From contig LT599018.1 of the NCBI GenBank assembly GCA_900079685.1, positions 2,017,528-2,081,527 of the forward strand: DNA of 64,000 nt, given 5' to 3'. Every line of letters begins with the position of its first letter. The first letter of the stretch is position 1. Under the pieces are notes generated by a model. That model was not told where the DNA came from and did no database searches. It saw only the letters and a list, made by a program, of their open reading frames with translations. This document shows positions 26,487 through 35,679 of this stretch, piece after piece. A program made the position numbers and the translations under genes. The stretch is from an uncultured delta proteobacterium. GTDB lineage: Bacteria > Desulfobacterota > Desulfovibrionia > Desulfovibrionales > Desulfovibrionaceae.

Positions 26487-28321
26487 TCCAGCCCGCCCAA
26501 AAAGCCGCCGCTCTGGTGCGTCCAGAGCCGCGCGTAAATGCCGTCCGCCGCCAGCAGTCCCGCGTGGTCGCCCTGCTCCGCTATCCGCCCGTTTTCCATG
26601 ACGATGAGCCTGTCCATGGCCGCGATGGTGGACAGGCGATGCGCGATGGCGATGACGGTTTTGCCCTCCATGAGGCGGTAGAGGTTCTCCTGGATGGCGG
26701 TTTCCACTTCGGAATCCAGGGCGCTGGTCGCCTCGTCCAGAATAAGGACGGGCGCGTTCTTCAGCATGACCCGCGCAATGGCGATGCGCTGGCGCTGCCC
26801 GCCGGAGAGCTTTACCCCGCGTTCCCCGACGTGGGCGTCAAAGCCCTTGCGGCCGCGCGAATCCATGAGGCCCGTGATGAACCCGTAGGCTTCCGCCCGC
26901 CTGGCGGCGGCGATCACGTCTTCCTCGGAAGCGCCGGGACGGCCGTAGGTGATGTTGTCCCGCACGGACCGGTGCAGCAGGGAGGTATCCTGCATGACCA
27001 TGCCGATCTGGGCGCGCAGGCTGTCCTGGGTAACGCCGGAAATATCCTGGCCGTCGATCAGGATATGCCCTTCCTGGATATCGTGAAACCGCAGCAAAAG
27101 CCCGATGAGCGTCGACTTGCCCGCGCCGGAGCGGCCCACAAGGCCTATCTTTTCCCCGGGCCGGATCGTCAGGTTGAAGTCCTCGATGACCGGCTCCGCC
27201 TGTTCCGCGCCCTCGTAGCTGAAAGAGATGTTCGCGAACCGGACCTCCCCCCTGGTGACGGCGAGCGGCACCGCGCCGGGTTTGTCCGTGACCTTCCTGG
27301 CCGTGGCGAGGGTTTTCATGCCGTCGTGGATGGTGCCCACGTGCTCGAAAAGCTGGGTGCTCTCCCACATGATCCAGTGGGACATGCCGTTGAGGCGGAG
27401 CGCCATGGCCCCGACCGCCGCCAGCGCGCCCGCGTCCGCTGCTCCCTGCATCCAGAGCCGGATGGCCACGCCCCCCATGCCCAGGATGAGCAGCATGCTG
27501 AGCAGGTGGTTGATGATTTCAAACTGGCTGATCTTGCGGAACAGCCCCTGCACGGCCGCCAGAAACTCGCCCATGGCGCTTTTGGCGTAGGCCGCCTCCC
27601 GCCCGGCGTGGGAGAAAAGCTTGACCGTGGCGATATTCGTGTACGCGTCCGTCACGCGGCCGACCATCGTGGAGCGCGCGTCCGCCATGGTCTGCGAATT
27701 CCTGGCGAGCCGCGGCACGATCCAGCGCAGCACCGCGAGGTAGGCGGCGAACCACAGCCCGAAGGGCAGGAGGAGCCAGCCGTCGAAATACCCGACGGAA
27801 AAGGCCATGGTCACGAAATAGATGATGACGAAGACCAGGATGTCCACGACGATCATGTACACGTCCCGCATGGCCTGAGCCGTCTGCATGACCTTGGTGA
27901 CGATCCTGCCGGAGAACTCGTCCTGGAAGAAGCTGATGCTCTGCCCGAGCATGAGCCGGTGGAACTGCCAGCGCAGCCGCATGGGAAAATTGCCCGCGAA
28001 GGCCTGGAACTTTATCATGGTCTGGAGCGCCACCGGAATCAGGCTCGCGATGATGACGGCGGCCAGCAGAATCAGGGTCCATCCCTCCTCGCGCCAGAGT
28101 TTTTCCGGCGAGGCGGCGGCAATCCAACCGACGACCTTGCCCAGCGCGACGAACAAAAGCGCCTCGAACATGCCCACCAGGGCGGAAAGCAGCCCTATGA
28201 CGAGAATGTACCCGCGCACCCCTTTGGACAGCCCCCAGACGAACGGAAAAAACGAGCAGGGCGGAACGGCAAGCTCCTGCTCGGGAAAAGGGTCTATTTT
28301 CGTTTCAAACCAGCGGAACAC
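26483..28321 (-). CDS. ABC transporter, fused permease and ATPase (MsbA/lipid-exporter type)
   Basis: This 612-residue half-transporter has a six-helix ABC-transporter type-1 membrane domain in the first ~330 residues (LSKGVRGYILVIGLLSALVG onward). The C-terminal nucleotide-binding domain has Walker A GLVGRSGAGKST, signature LSGGQRQRIAIARVML, Walker B VLILDEATSALD and H-loop AIAHRLSTI. The N-terminal VFRWFETKIDPFPE is typical of a group of heterodimer-like or lipid/drug exporters. I choose GTG 28321, which has GGAGAATTGCC upstream, rather than the in-frame ATG 23 codons earlier. The substrate is unknown. The gene is translationally coupled to the muramidase gene. Confidence 0.88.
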   Translation of the reverse strand: MFRWFETKIDPFPEQELAVPPCSFFPFVWGLSKGVRGYILVIGLLSALVGMFEALLFVALGKVVGWIAAASPEKLWREEGWTLILLAAVIIASLIPVALQTMIKFQAFAGNFPMRLRWQFHRLMLGQSISFFQDEFSGRIVTKVMQTAQAMRDVYMIVVDILVFVIIYFVTMAFSVGYFDGWLLLPFGLWFAAYLAVLRWIVPRLARNSQTMADARSTMVGRVTDAYTNIATVKLFSHAGREAAYAKSAMGEFLAAVQGLFRKISQFEIINHLLSMLLILGMGGVAIRLWMQGAADAGALAAVGAMALRLNGMSHWIMWESTQLFEHVGTIHDGMKTLATARKVTDKPGAVPLAVTRGEVRFANISFSYEGAEQAEPVIEDFNLTIRPGEKIGLVGRSGAGKSTLIGLLLRFHDIQEGHILIDGQDISGVTQDSLRAQIGMVMQDTSLLHRSVRDNITYGRPGASEEDVIAAARRAEAYGFITGLMDSRGRKGFDAHVGERGVKLSGGQRQRIAIARVMLKNAPVLILDEATSALDSEVETAIQENLYRLMEGKTVIAIAHRLSTIAAMDRLIVMENGRIAEQGDHAGLLAADGIYARLWTHQSGGFLGGLE

Positions 28322-28436
28322 GGCAATTCTCCATAAAAGCGCGAACGGGGCGGCATCATGACAATGCCGCAAATGCCAAAAGGAGTCCATCCCGCGCCGG
28401 GTGTTATACGCGCGCCGCGGGCGGCGGCTCCTTTTA

Positions 28437-28465
28437 TTGACGCCCCTTATCCGGAATTCTATACT
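28437..28465 (+). promoter_or_regulatory. Promoter of the flavodoxin/ferredoxin-like gene
   Basis: TTGACG (28437-28442) and TATACT (28460-28465) are spaced by exactly 17 bases, 34 bases before the ATG. Confidence 0.7.
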
Positions 28466-28498
28466 GCCGGATCAATACGCACACCAAGGAGCCTCCCC

Positions 28499-29299
28499 AT
28501 GCGCATCAGCCGGGTACACACCATCGCTTTCAGCCCCTGCCGGACAACCCTTGCCACACTCAGGGCCATCGCCGCCGGGTTCGGCGGTTCCGCCACCGAG
28601 CACGACCTGACCCTGCCCGGCGCGCGGGCGGGCCTTCGCCAATTCGGCCCGGAGGATCTTGTCTGCATCGGCTTCCCCGTTTACGGGGGCCGATTGCCGC
28701 ATAACGCGGCGCAGGTCTTCGCCGGGCTGCAAGGCGAAGGCACCCCGGCCTTGCTCGTTGCCGTGTACGGCAACCGCGACTTTGAAGACGCCCTGCTGGA
28801 AATGCAGCGCGAAGCGGCGGAAAGAGGGTTTGTCGCCATCGCGGCCGCTGCCCCCGTGGCGGAACACTGCATTGCCACGGAAGTGGCCGCCGGCCGCCCG
28901 GACGCGCGGGATGCCGCCGTCCTGGCCCGGTTCGGCGAGAAGATCGCCGCATACGCCGCGTCCCTCCCCTCCCCGGCTGCCGCGGCCTTCACCGCGCCGG
29001 GGGAATTTCCGTACAGGAAGGACATCATCCGGGCCAAGGCGGCCCCCAAAGCGGCGGAAGGCTGCATCCGCTGCGGGGCCTGCGTGAAGGTCTGTCCCAC
29101 CGGGGCCATTGCCCCCGATGCGCCGGAAAGCGCGGACGATTCCGCCTGCATCATCTGCATGGCCTGTATCAAGGCCTGCCCGGAAGGGGTGCGCAAACCC
29201 ACGCACGCGACCTATGAAAAATCCCGCGAATGGCTGCGCGCGACCTGCATGGAACGAAAGGAACCCCGCTTCTTTCCGGAGGATCTGCGGCCAAACTAA
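28499..29299 (+). CDS. EFR1-type protein: flavodoxin-like domain plus two 4Fe-4S clusters
   Basis: This 266-residue cytoplasmic electron carrier combines an N-terminal flavodoxin-like part (FSPCRTTLATLRAIAAGFG, VCIGFPVYGGRLPHNA) with a C-terminal bacterial ferredoxin part. The latter has two cluster motifs, CIRCGACVKVCP (residues 189-200) and CIICMACIKACP (217-228). This domain order is known as the EFR1 family and is common in anaerobes. A role in low-potential electron transfer is expected; partners are unknown. ATG 28499 is supported by AAGGAG seven bases upstream and by a strong promoter. Confidence 0.9.
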   Translation: MRISRVHTIAFSPCRTTLATLRAIAAGFGGSATEHDLTLPGARAGLRQFGPEDLVCIGFPVYGGRLPHNAAQVFAGLQGEGTPALLVAVYGNRDFEDALLEMQREAAERGFVAIAAAAPVAEHCIATEVAAGRPDARDAAVLARFGEKIAAYAASLPSPAAAAFTAPGEFPYRKDIIRAKAAPKAAEGCIRCGACVKVCPTGAIAPDAPESADDSACIICMACIKACPEGVRKPTHATYEKSREWLRATCMERKEPRFFPEDLRPN

Positions 29300-29330
29300 T
29301 CCCCGAGGATGCTTTTTTCACATGCGCGGA

Positions 29331-29339
29331 TGGTATAAT
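29331..29339 (+). promoter_or_regulatory. Extended -10 promoter of the macroglobulin gene
   Basis: TGGTATAAT is a perfect extended -10 box (TG-N-TATAAT), 100 bases before the macroglobulin start. No good -35 box is seen, as usual for this class. Confidence 0.5.
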
Positions 29340-29439
29340 CACTTTTTCAGTGCCAGACTCGCCGCGCGCGTGTACTATGCCTCCCATGTCCGGGGCCGCC
29401 CGGTTGTTCCGGCGAAACAGAACACATCACGAGGACGAT

Positions 29440-32400
29440 ATGAGCCGTTGCTTCACCCGCATGACGCGGATTTTTTGCAGCTGTCTGCTCGCATGCATCT
29501 GCGCGCTCCCGTGCCCCGGCGCGGAAGCGGCCCCGGCCCTGACGGTCATAAGCGCCGCGCCCAAGGGCGAGGTCCGGGACCTGACCCAGATAACCGTGCG
29601 ATTCAGCGAAGCCATGCGCCCGCTGGGCGTCATGGACGAGCCGGCTAAAACGGCGCCCCTCGCGCTCACCGCCAAGACCGGGAACGTCCCCAAAGGCACG
29701 TTCCGCTGGCTGGACCCCGCGACCCTCGCCTATATATTCGACGGCCCGGTGGACCGCCCGGTCGCGATCCGGGCCGTGGTTCCGGGCGGCGCCACGGCCC
29801 TTTCCGGAAAAACCCTGGCCAAGGACGCGGCCTGGGACGTCAGCACCCCGCCGCTCGTCCTCCGGCTCGGCAATTCGCCGGACGAAGACCTGCCCAGGAC
29901 CAAAGCGGTCATGTATCTTCTGGCGAACTACCCTCTGAACGCCAAACTGCTCAAGGAAAAATCCCGCCTGACCGCCGGCGGCAAACCGCTGGAATTCACG
30001 CTGAAAAGCCCGGAGGTCTACGACCATCACGGCGGCAGGCCGAGCGTTTGGCGCTACGGATTTGCCGTCAAGGCCCCCCTTCCCCGGAACAGCCTCGTCA
30101 CGCTGGATATCGGCGCGGGCGTCACGGCCAAGGGCGGGGGCGACCCGGCGGGCAAGAGCTCCTTCACCCTGCGCGGCTTCGGGGACTTGCGCCTCACGTC
30201 CTGGGCCATTGACGGCAAGGGGTCACGGGGAGCAACGGGGGGAACGGCGAAAAATCCCCGCCCCGAGAACAGGCTGTACCTCTATTTCAACAACCCCGTC
30301 CGGTACAACGACCTGCTTGGTCACGTGACGGTCTCGCCCAAGGCCCCGGTGCCGGGCGAGAGGGAATGGGACAGAACCGCCGCCGGCTCAAGCTTTTCGC
30401 TCCCCTTCCTGTGGGAACCCCGGACCGCGTATACCGTAACCATCAAGCCGGGCTTGCAGGACCGCTTCGGCACCACCCTGGCGAAGGCGGAAACCATAAC
30501 CTTCACCACGGGCGATTACCGCCCCTTCCTGGAAATGCCCCGCGGCCCGGTGGTCATGGAGTCCTCGCTTGCCGGCATCTTCCCGCTGGTCATGCGCAAC
30601 GCGGCGACCGTGACAGCCTCTCTGCGCTACCTGCCCTGGGGCAAGGACGCCTTTGCCCTCCTGCGCGGCCGCCCGCTGGCGGATGATGGGGCTTTCACCA
30701 GATTTAATGGCGCCAGGGAGACCGCCGCGATCCTGGAAACCACGGATTCCCCCAACAAAACCCTGCGCAAGGTTCTGGATATCCCCGCCGCCCTGGGGCT
30801 TCCGGACAAAGCGCGCGGCCTTATACTCGCGCGGCTTGTTTCGCCGGAACAGGGGCCGGGCCAGGACGGCCTCGACGAAGACCTGGCGCGGCTCTATACG
30901 AACCGGCCCCTCGAGGCGGCAATACAGGTCACCGACCTCGGCATGGCCGCCCGGCTGGGCGACAGGAAAGGGCTTGTCTGGGTGACTGCCATCGGCTCGG
31001 GCAAACCGCTGCCCGGCGTCGCGCTCCGCTTGCTGGACAAGGACGGAGCCTCCCTCTGGAGCGGCAAAACGGACGAGAACGGCCTGGCCGTCACGCCGGG
31101 CCTGGCGAGCCTTTCGGCCATGCCCCGGTTCTGCCTGGCCGAATCCGGGCCCGGTTCCAATAATGACGCCGCCGTCCTGGATTTGGGGATGAGCGGCATC
31201 CCCGAGGATAAAAGCGCTTACGAAGAGCATAAGCAGCAGGCCATGCCCTGGCAGATCCACGCCGTGAGCCAGCTCTCGCTGTACCGGCCCGGCCAGACGG
31301 TCAACGCGACGCTCTACGCGCGGCAATACACGGATGCTTTCGGCGGCAAGGACCGGGACTTCCCCTCCTGGCTCCCGGTGGCGGGTGAAACGCTTTCCGT
31401 CTCGGTCCAGGACCGGAACGGCAAGGCCGTGCATTCCTTTGAGGCCAAAACCAGCGAATACGGCTCCGTCCCCTTTTCCTTCACCCTGTCCCCGCAGGCG
31501 GAGCAGGGCTGGTACACCGTGCGGGCCGCCACCAAACGGTTCCACTACGAAACGGGCGTCACGCCCTTCCGGGTGGCCTCGTTCAGGCCGCCGGAGTTCA
31601 AGGTGGACCTGACCCCGCCCCCGGCCCAGCCCATCCCGGCGGAGCGGAACAAACGCCTCCCCGTGACGGTCGCCGCCGGGTATTTTTCCGGCGCGCTGCT
31701 GCCGGGCGGCACGGTGGACATGACCGTCGAATACTCGGACGCGTACTTCACCCCGCCGTTGCTCTCGGGCTATACGACCGGGCCGGACGCCTACCCGTTC
31801 GGGCGGTACTCCCGCTCCTGGCGGCCGGAAACGGCCACCGTCTCCGGCAAGCTTGACGGCAAGGGCCTTGTGACCCTGGACTTGCCCTCCATGGACAAAA
31901 GCCTGCGTCCCAAAAGCCTGTTCATGACCGCCACGGTTACGGACGCGTCAAAACTGACCAGCCAGGGCACCGGGGCCACGCTCTTGCACCCCGCCGCCGT
32001 GTACGTGGGCCTGCGCGCCCCCTTTATCGCGGCAAAGAACAAGGAAGCCGCCTTCTTCCTCAAGGCCGCCACCTGGGACAACCGCCCTGTGACCGGCAAA
32101 AGCGTTTCCCTCAAGGCCGAGCGCGTCACCTGGGTAAACGGCGATGAAAAAGCCGAAACCGTCTGGGAAAAAACCGTCTCCCTCGCGGACAAAACCGGCG
32201 ACCGCGTCACCGCGGTTTTTGGCCGGAGCGGCCAGTACCGGGTCACGGCCTCCATCAGGGACGAGGAAAACCGCGAGAACGTCGCCGTCACCCGCGTCTA
32301 CGTGCCCGGCCCGGACATGGGCTGGGCCGTCGCCCGCCACGGCGGGCGGCACGACGGCGGCTACCTCGACTTCCTGGGCAAGGAAGCCGCGTACAAGCCG

Positions 32401-34821
32401 GGCGATACGGCCAGCTTCGTCATCAAGAATCCCCCCGGCAAAAACCCCGTTGACGCGTCCGTCGCGCTCATCGCCATCGAGCGGGACGGGGTGCGGCGCA
32501 CCATGATCCAGGCCGTTTCCGGCGAGAATCCGGTCATCGACATCCCGCTGGAAAAGGCGGACGCGCCGTACGTGTTCGCATCCATCATCCTGGTCAAGGG
32601 CCGCACGGCCCCGCCGCCCGCCGCCCCTGACGGTAAGCAACAGGGCGAGCCCGTCTTTGACGAAGGCGCGCCCAGCCTGCACCAGGGCTCGCTCCTGCTC
32701 AGGGTCAACGGAGCGGGGCCGGGGCTTGCCGTCTCCGTCACCACGGACGAGGCCGAATACCGGCCCGGCGGCACGGTCAGCGCCACGGCCACAGTAAAGG
32801 ATCGCGGCAAACCGCAAAAGGCCCAGGTGACCTTCCTGGCCGTGGACGAGCGCGTGCTGCGGGCCGGCGGAGAATTCACCACCTACGACCCCGTGCAGTC
32901 ATTCCAGCCCCTTTACCCCAACGCGGTATACGGCGCGGACCTCTGGCGCTATCTCCTCAAACACCATCAACTGGCGACCGGGCCGGACGAAAGGCTCCGG
33001 GCCATGAAAGCGGAGGCTCCGTCTCCGGCCCAGGCCATGGCCGAGATGAGAGCGGATGCCGGAAACGGCCAAACCCCGGATGTCGCCATCCGCCGCGACT
33101 TCACGCCCCTGGCCTTCTGGCTGGCAGAAGGAGAGACCGACAACAACGGGGTTCTTTCCGCAACCTTCACCCTGCCGGACACCCTGACCAGCTACCGCGT
33201 GGTGGCTGTCGCCTCCGACCGGGAAGACGGGTTCGCGAACGCGGCGCGTTCCGTCTGGGCCTCCAAGCCGTTGCAGTTGCTCCCCGCCCTGCCGAAGTTC
33301 GTGACCGAGGGGGATACGCTCCTCGCGGGCTTCCTGGTGCAAAACACCGGCGCGAAACGCGGCACGGCCTCCGTGACGCTGACGGCGAGCGGCGCCGTGT
33401 TCGCGACGCCCCAGGGCATGACCCCGGAGGAACAGACCCGGAGCATCACCCTGGAGGCCGGGCGGAGCGGTCTGGTGACCTTCCCCCTGCGCATGGCCAT
33501 GCTTGCCGCTCCCACGGGCGAAATCCGCCTGCGGGCAACGGGGCGCATGGGCAAGGAAACCGACGGGGCCGAATACGTTCTGCCGGTCAGGCCGTTGCGG
33601 CCCGTAACCACGGTCGCCGCCGCCGGGCTTCTTGGCGAGGGGGAACGCTACACCCTGCCCGTCAAGGCTCCGGCCAACCTTGATATGCGCAGCCGCCTGG
33701 ACGTGACGTTCGCCCCGTCCCCGGCGGCGGGCATACCGCTCGCCGCCAGACAGCTCGTGGAATATCCCTGGAACTGCCTGGAGCAGCGCCTCAGCCGCGC
33801 CTGGGCCAGGATGATCCGCCTCGAGCACGGCAGCCTCATCGGCCTTGCGGCGGATGCTTCCGACCGTGAGGCCGTCCGCGCGGAGTTCGGGGCCGTTCCC
33901 GGCTACCAGCGGGAAGACGGCTCCTTCGGCCTGTGGTCGGGCGGGAGCGGGCCGGACGAGGGCGGCGTCAACCTCTTCATCACCGCCTACGCCCTGCTGG
34001 TGAACCACGAAGGGAAGGGCACGGGCATAACCCTGCCCGAGGACGTCACGGCCAAGGCCCTAGCCTACCTTGAAAAAACGCTCGGGGATCTTCCCGCGCC
34101 GCGGAAAAAAACGGCTGAAAGAACAAGCGGAAAACAGGCCGGAGACTGGCGGCCCGCGCCGGAAACCTACGCCCTTGCCCTGCGCGTCCTGGCTTTTGAC
34201 AAACCGGAAGCCGCCGCTTCGCTCTTCGGCCCGGTGCTGGCCTTCTGCGAGGCGGAGGAAACCAACCCGCTCGGCTGGGGCGCGCTGCTCCTCGCCATGG
34301 ACAAAAACACGCCGGACAGGGACAATGTGACCAAACGCATTCTCGGCAACCTGGAAAAGACCGTTGCGGTCACGCCGACGCACATGCATTTCGGCTCGGC
34401 GTACGACAACGGCTACTGGCGTACCCTCGGATCCACCTTGCGGGATAACGCCATGATCCTGGCGGCCATGCCCGCCGGACACCCGGACTACCCCCGCCTG
34501 GAAGCCCTGGCCGCCTGGGTGGGCCAGCGGGTCGGGGATGCGAAAACGCTCTCCACCCAGGAAGCCGCCTTCGGCCTGTGGGGGCTTACGGAGTATCTCC
34601 GGAGCCTCGGCGGCAACCGCGAAACGCACATCCGCGCCCTGTGGAACGGCAGGGACGAGGCATCCACCGCCTTCTCCAAACTGATGCAACCGCCGGTCAC
34701 GTGGTCGCTGCCCGCCGCCGCGCTGAACGGCGGGGCCGCGTCAAACCTGAACCTCGCCGCGCTCAAGGCAGGCCCTACTGGACGGCGCGGCTTGCCTACG
34801 CCTCCCCGGACCTGCCCGTGA
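29440..34821 (+). CDS. Alpha-2-macroglobulin family protein, truncated by a frameshift
   Basis: This large secreted or periplasmic protein traps proteases, protecting the envelope; the bacterial families are YfhM/ECAM and MagD. A signal sequence (MTRIFCSCLLACICALPCPGAEA) precedes a row of MG-type beta domains. The thioester motif C-L-E-Q is present (Cys about 1446, in YPWNCLEQRLSRAW), followed by the alpha-helical thioester domain (VNLFITAYALLVNHEGKG and following). ATG 29440 has GAGGAC upstream. The frame runs 1793 codons, but its last ~15 residues are out of register: the true C-terminus continues in another frame from 34776. The usual neighbour pbpC is not here. Confidence 0.88.
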   Translation: MSRCFTRMTRIFCSCLLACICALPCPGAEAAPALTVISAAPKGEVRDLTQITVRFSEAMRPLGVMDEPAKTAPLALTAKTGNVPKGTFRWLDPATLAYIFDGPVDRPVAIRAVVPGGATALSGKTLAKDAAWDVSTPPLVLRLGNSPDEDLPRTKAVMYLLANYPLNAKLLKEKSRLTAGGKPLEFTLKSPEVYDHHGGRPSVWRYGFAVKAPLPRNSLVTLDIGAGVTAKGGGDPAGKSSFTLRGFGDLRLTSWAIDGKGSRGATGGTAKNPRPENRLYLYFNNPVRYNDLLGHVTVSPKAPVPGEREWDRTAAGSSFSLPFLWEPRTAYTVTIKPGLQDRFGTTLAKAETITFTTGDYRPFLEMPRGPVVMESSLAGIFPLVMRNAATVTASLRYLPWGKDAFALLRGRPLADDGAFTRFNGARETAAILETTDSPNKTLRKVLDIPAALGLPDKARGLILARLVSPEQGPGQDGLDEDLARLYTNRPLEAAIQVTDLGMAARLGDRKGLVWVTAIGSGKPLPGVALRLLDKDGASLWSGKTDENGLAVTPGLASLSAMPRFCLAESGPGSNNDAAVLDLGMSGIPEDKSAYEEHKQQAMPWQIHAVSQLSLYRPGQTVNATLYARQYTDAFGGKDRDFPSWLPVAGETLSVSVQDRNGKAVHSFEAKTSEYGSVPFSFTLSPQAEQGWYTVRAATKRFHYETGVTPFRVASFRPPEFKVDLTPPPAQPIPAERNKRLPVTVAAGYFSGALLPGGTVDMTVEYSDAYFTPPLLSGYTTGPDAYPFGRYSRSWRPETATVSGKLDGKGLVTLDLPSMDKSLRPKSLFMTATVTDASKLTSQGTGATLLHPAAVYVGLRAPFIAAKNKEAAFFLKAATWDNRPVTGKSVSLKAERVTWVNGDEKAETVWEKTVSLADKTGDRVTAVFGRSGQYRVTASIRDEENRENVAVTRVYVPGPDMGWAVARHGGRHDGGYLDFLGKEAAYKPGDTASFVIKNPPGKNPVDASVALIAIERDGVRRTMIQAVSGENPVIDIPLEKADAPYVFASIILVKGRTAPPPAAPDGKQQGEPVFDEGAPSLHQGSLLLRVNGAGPGLAVSVTTDEAEYRPGGTVSATATVKDRGKPQKAQVTFLAVDERVLRAGGEFTTYDPVQSFQPLYPNAVYGADLWRYLLKHHQLATGPDERLRAMKAEAPSPAQAMAEMRADAGNGQTPDVAIRRDFTPLAFWLAEGETDNNGVLSATFTLPDTLTSYRVVAVASDREDGFANAARSVWASKPLQLLPALPKFVTEGDTLLAGFLVQNTGAKRGTASVTLTASGAVFATPQGMTPEEQTRSITLEAGRSGLVTFPLRMAMLAAPTGEIRLRATGRMGKETDGAEYVLPVRPLRPVTTVAAAGLLGEGERYTLPVKAPANLDMRSRLDVTFAPSPAAGIPLAARQLVEYPWNCLEQRLSRAWARMIRLEHGSLIGLAADASDREAVRAEFGAVPGYQREDGSFGLWSGGSGPDEGGVNLFITAYALLVNHEGKGTGITLPEDVTAKALAYLEKTLGDLPAPRKKTAERTSGKQAGDWRPAPETYALALRVLAFDKPEAAASLFGPVLAFCEAEETNPLGWGALLLAMDKNTPDRDNVTKRILGNLEKTVAVTPTHMHFGSAYDNGYWRTLGSTLRDNAMILAAMPAGHPDYPRLEALAAWVGQRVGDAKTLSTQEAAFGLWGLTEYLRSLGGNRETHIRALWNGRDEASTAFSKLMQPPVTWSLPAAALNGGAASNLNLAALKAGPTGRRGLPTPPRTCP

Positions 34822-35246
34822 AGGTGGAAAACGCCGGGTTCACCATCCGGCGGAAAGTGAACGCCAAAGGCCCCTGGAAGGTGGGGGATACCGTCGAGGT
34901 AACCGTCACGGTGACCGTTCCGGCAACGCGTCGGCACGTGGCGCTTTTTGATCCCTTCCCGGCGGGATTCGAGCCGCTCCACACCTCGCGGGTGGACCTG
35001 GCGGACAGGGAAAGATGGACCAACGAAGGTTTCCGGTACGGCCCCTGGCAATGGCAGGACGCCATGGACGACGGCATGCTGCTCTACGCCCCGGTCATCC
35101 ATCCGGGGACGTACGAGTACAAGTATTCCCTGCGGGCGGCGGCAGCCGGAACCTTTGCCCAGCGGCCCTCGAGCGTGGAAGAGATGTATACGCCGGAGGT
35201 CTTCGGCAGAACCGACGCCGGGACCGTGGTCGTCAACGCGGAATAA
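34776..35246 (+). pseudogene. Alpha-2-macroglobulin, detached C-terminal domain (frameshifted)
   Basis: From 34776 the shifted frame reads YWTARLAYASPDLPV and continues for 156 codons with VGDTVEVTVTVTVPATRRHVALFDPFPAGFEP and HPGTYEYKYSLRAAAAGTF to a TAA at 35244-35246. This is the receptor-binding-like last domain of bacterial macroglobulins, which is needed for a complete protein. It has no own start or ribosome site. A single missing base in GGCCCTACTGG (34771-34781) joins it to the upstream frame; no slippery sequence is visible. It is either a real inactivating mutation or a sequencing error. Confidence 0.85.
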
Positions 35247-35257
35247 CAAGACGCACA

Positions 35258-35293
35258 AACGCGCAAGCCCGCCGGAAGGCGGGCTTGCGCGTT
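35258..35293. terminator. Shared hairpin between convergent macroglobulin and lipoprotein genes
   Basis: The 16-base arms AACGCGCAAGCCCGCC and GGCGGGCTTGCGCGTT are perfectly inverted around GGAA. T-runs on both sides are poor. Confidence 0.6.
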
Positions 35294-35310
35294 GCCGTAA
35301 AACAGGACGG

Positions 35311-35661
35311 TTATTTGCAGCGCCCGCTCGAACTCCAGCCCTCGACAATGTCATCCCTGCCGACAACGGCGCGGACCTCGCATTCGGAATACCGGATTCC
35401 GGTCCAGATGCTGATGCCCCTCTCGGACTTGTGCCATTCGTAGATCGTCTTCCCGTCGGGCGTGGTTATCATGCCGTCGTAAACGCCGAACCGAGCGAAC
35501 AGTTTGGAAGACGGCCCCCCGACATAGCCGTTCATCTCTTCCGCGAAACGGGAGGCGGGCGCGGCCTGGGAAGGATCCCGCTTCCGCGAGCAGCCGGTGG
35601 AAACCGCCAGCAGAGAAGCGCTCAAGAGAATAAAAAGAAAAAAAATGACACATTTCCGCAT
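35311..35661 (-). CDS. Small lipoprotein A (NGYxGGP family)
   Basis: This 116-residue protein has a lipoprotein signal (FFLFILLSASLLAVSTGC, lipidated Cys 24). The mature part contains EEMNGYVGGPSSKLFARFG, DGKTIYEW, YSECEVRAVV, GDDIVEGW-like and a terminal SSSGRC. It shares the pattern NGY-GGP-S, G-x-IY-x-W, CE-x2-AV, IV-x2-W and a Cys near the end with the lipoprotein at 37137. The order G-x-P/D-G-x-IY-x-W recalls BamE/SmpA-like lipoproteins, but only weakly. AAAGGAG precedes the ATG. It lies 18 bases downstream of the protease gene, in one operon. Function unknown. Confidence 0.8.
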   Translation of the reverse strand: MRKCVIFFLFILLSASLLAVSTGCSRKRDPSQAAPASRFAEEMNGYVGGPSSKLFARFGVYDGMITTPDGKTIYEWHKSERGISIWTGIRYSECEVRAVVGRDDIVEGWSSSGRCK

Positions 35662-35679
35662 GGTTCTTCTCCTTTACCG

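Noticed and set aside
26120-28336. 738-codon plus-strand frame over the muramidase and ABC exporter genes
   Set aside because: It is a shadow of two clear minus-strand genes and has Arg/Pro/His-rich composition.
34765-34785. Programmed ribosomal frameshift in the macroglobulin gene
   Set aside because: No slippery heptamer, internal Shine-Dalgarno or downstream stem was found at the junction, so a deletion or sequencing error is simpler.
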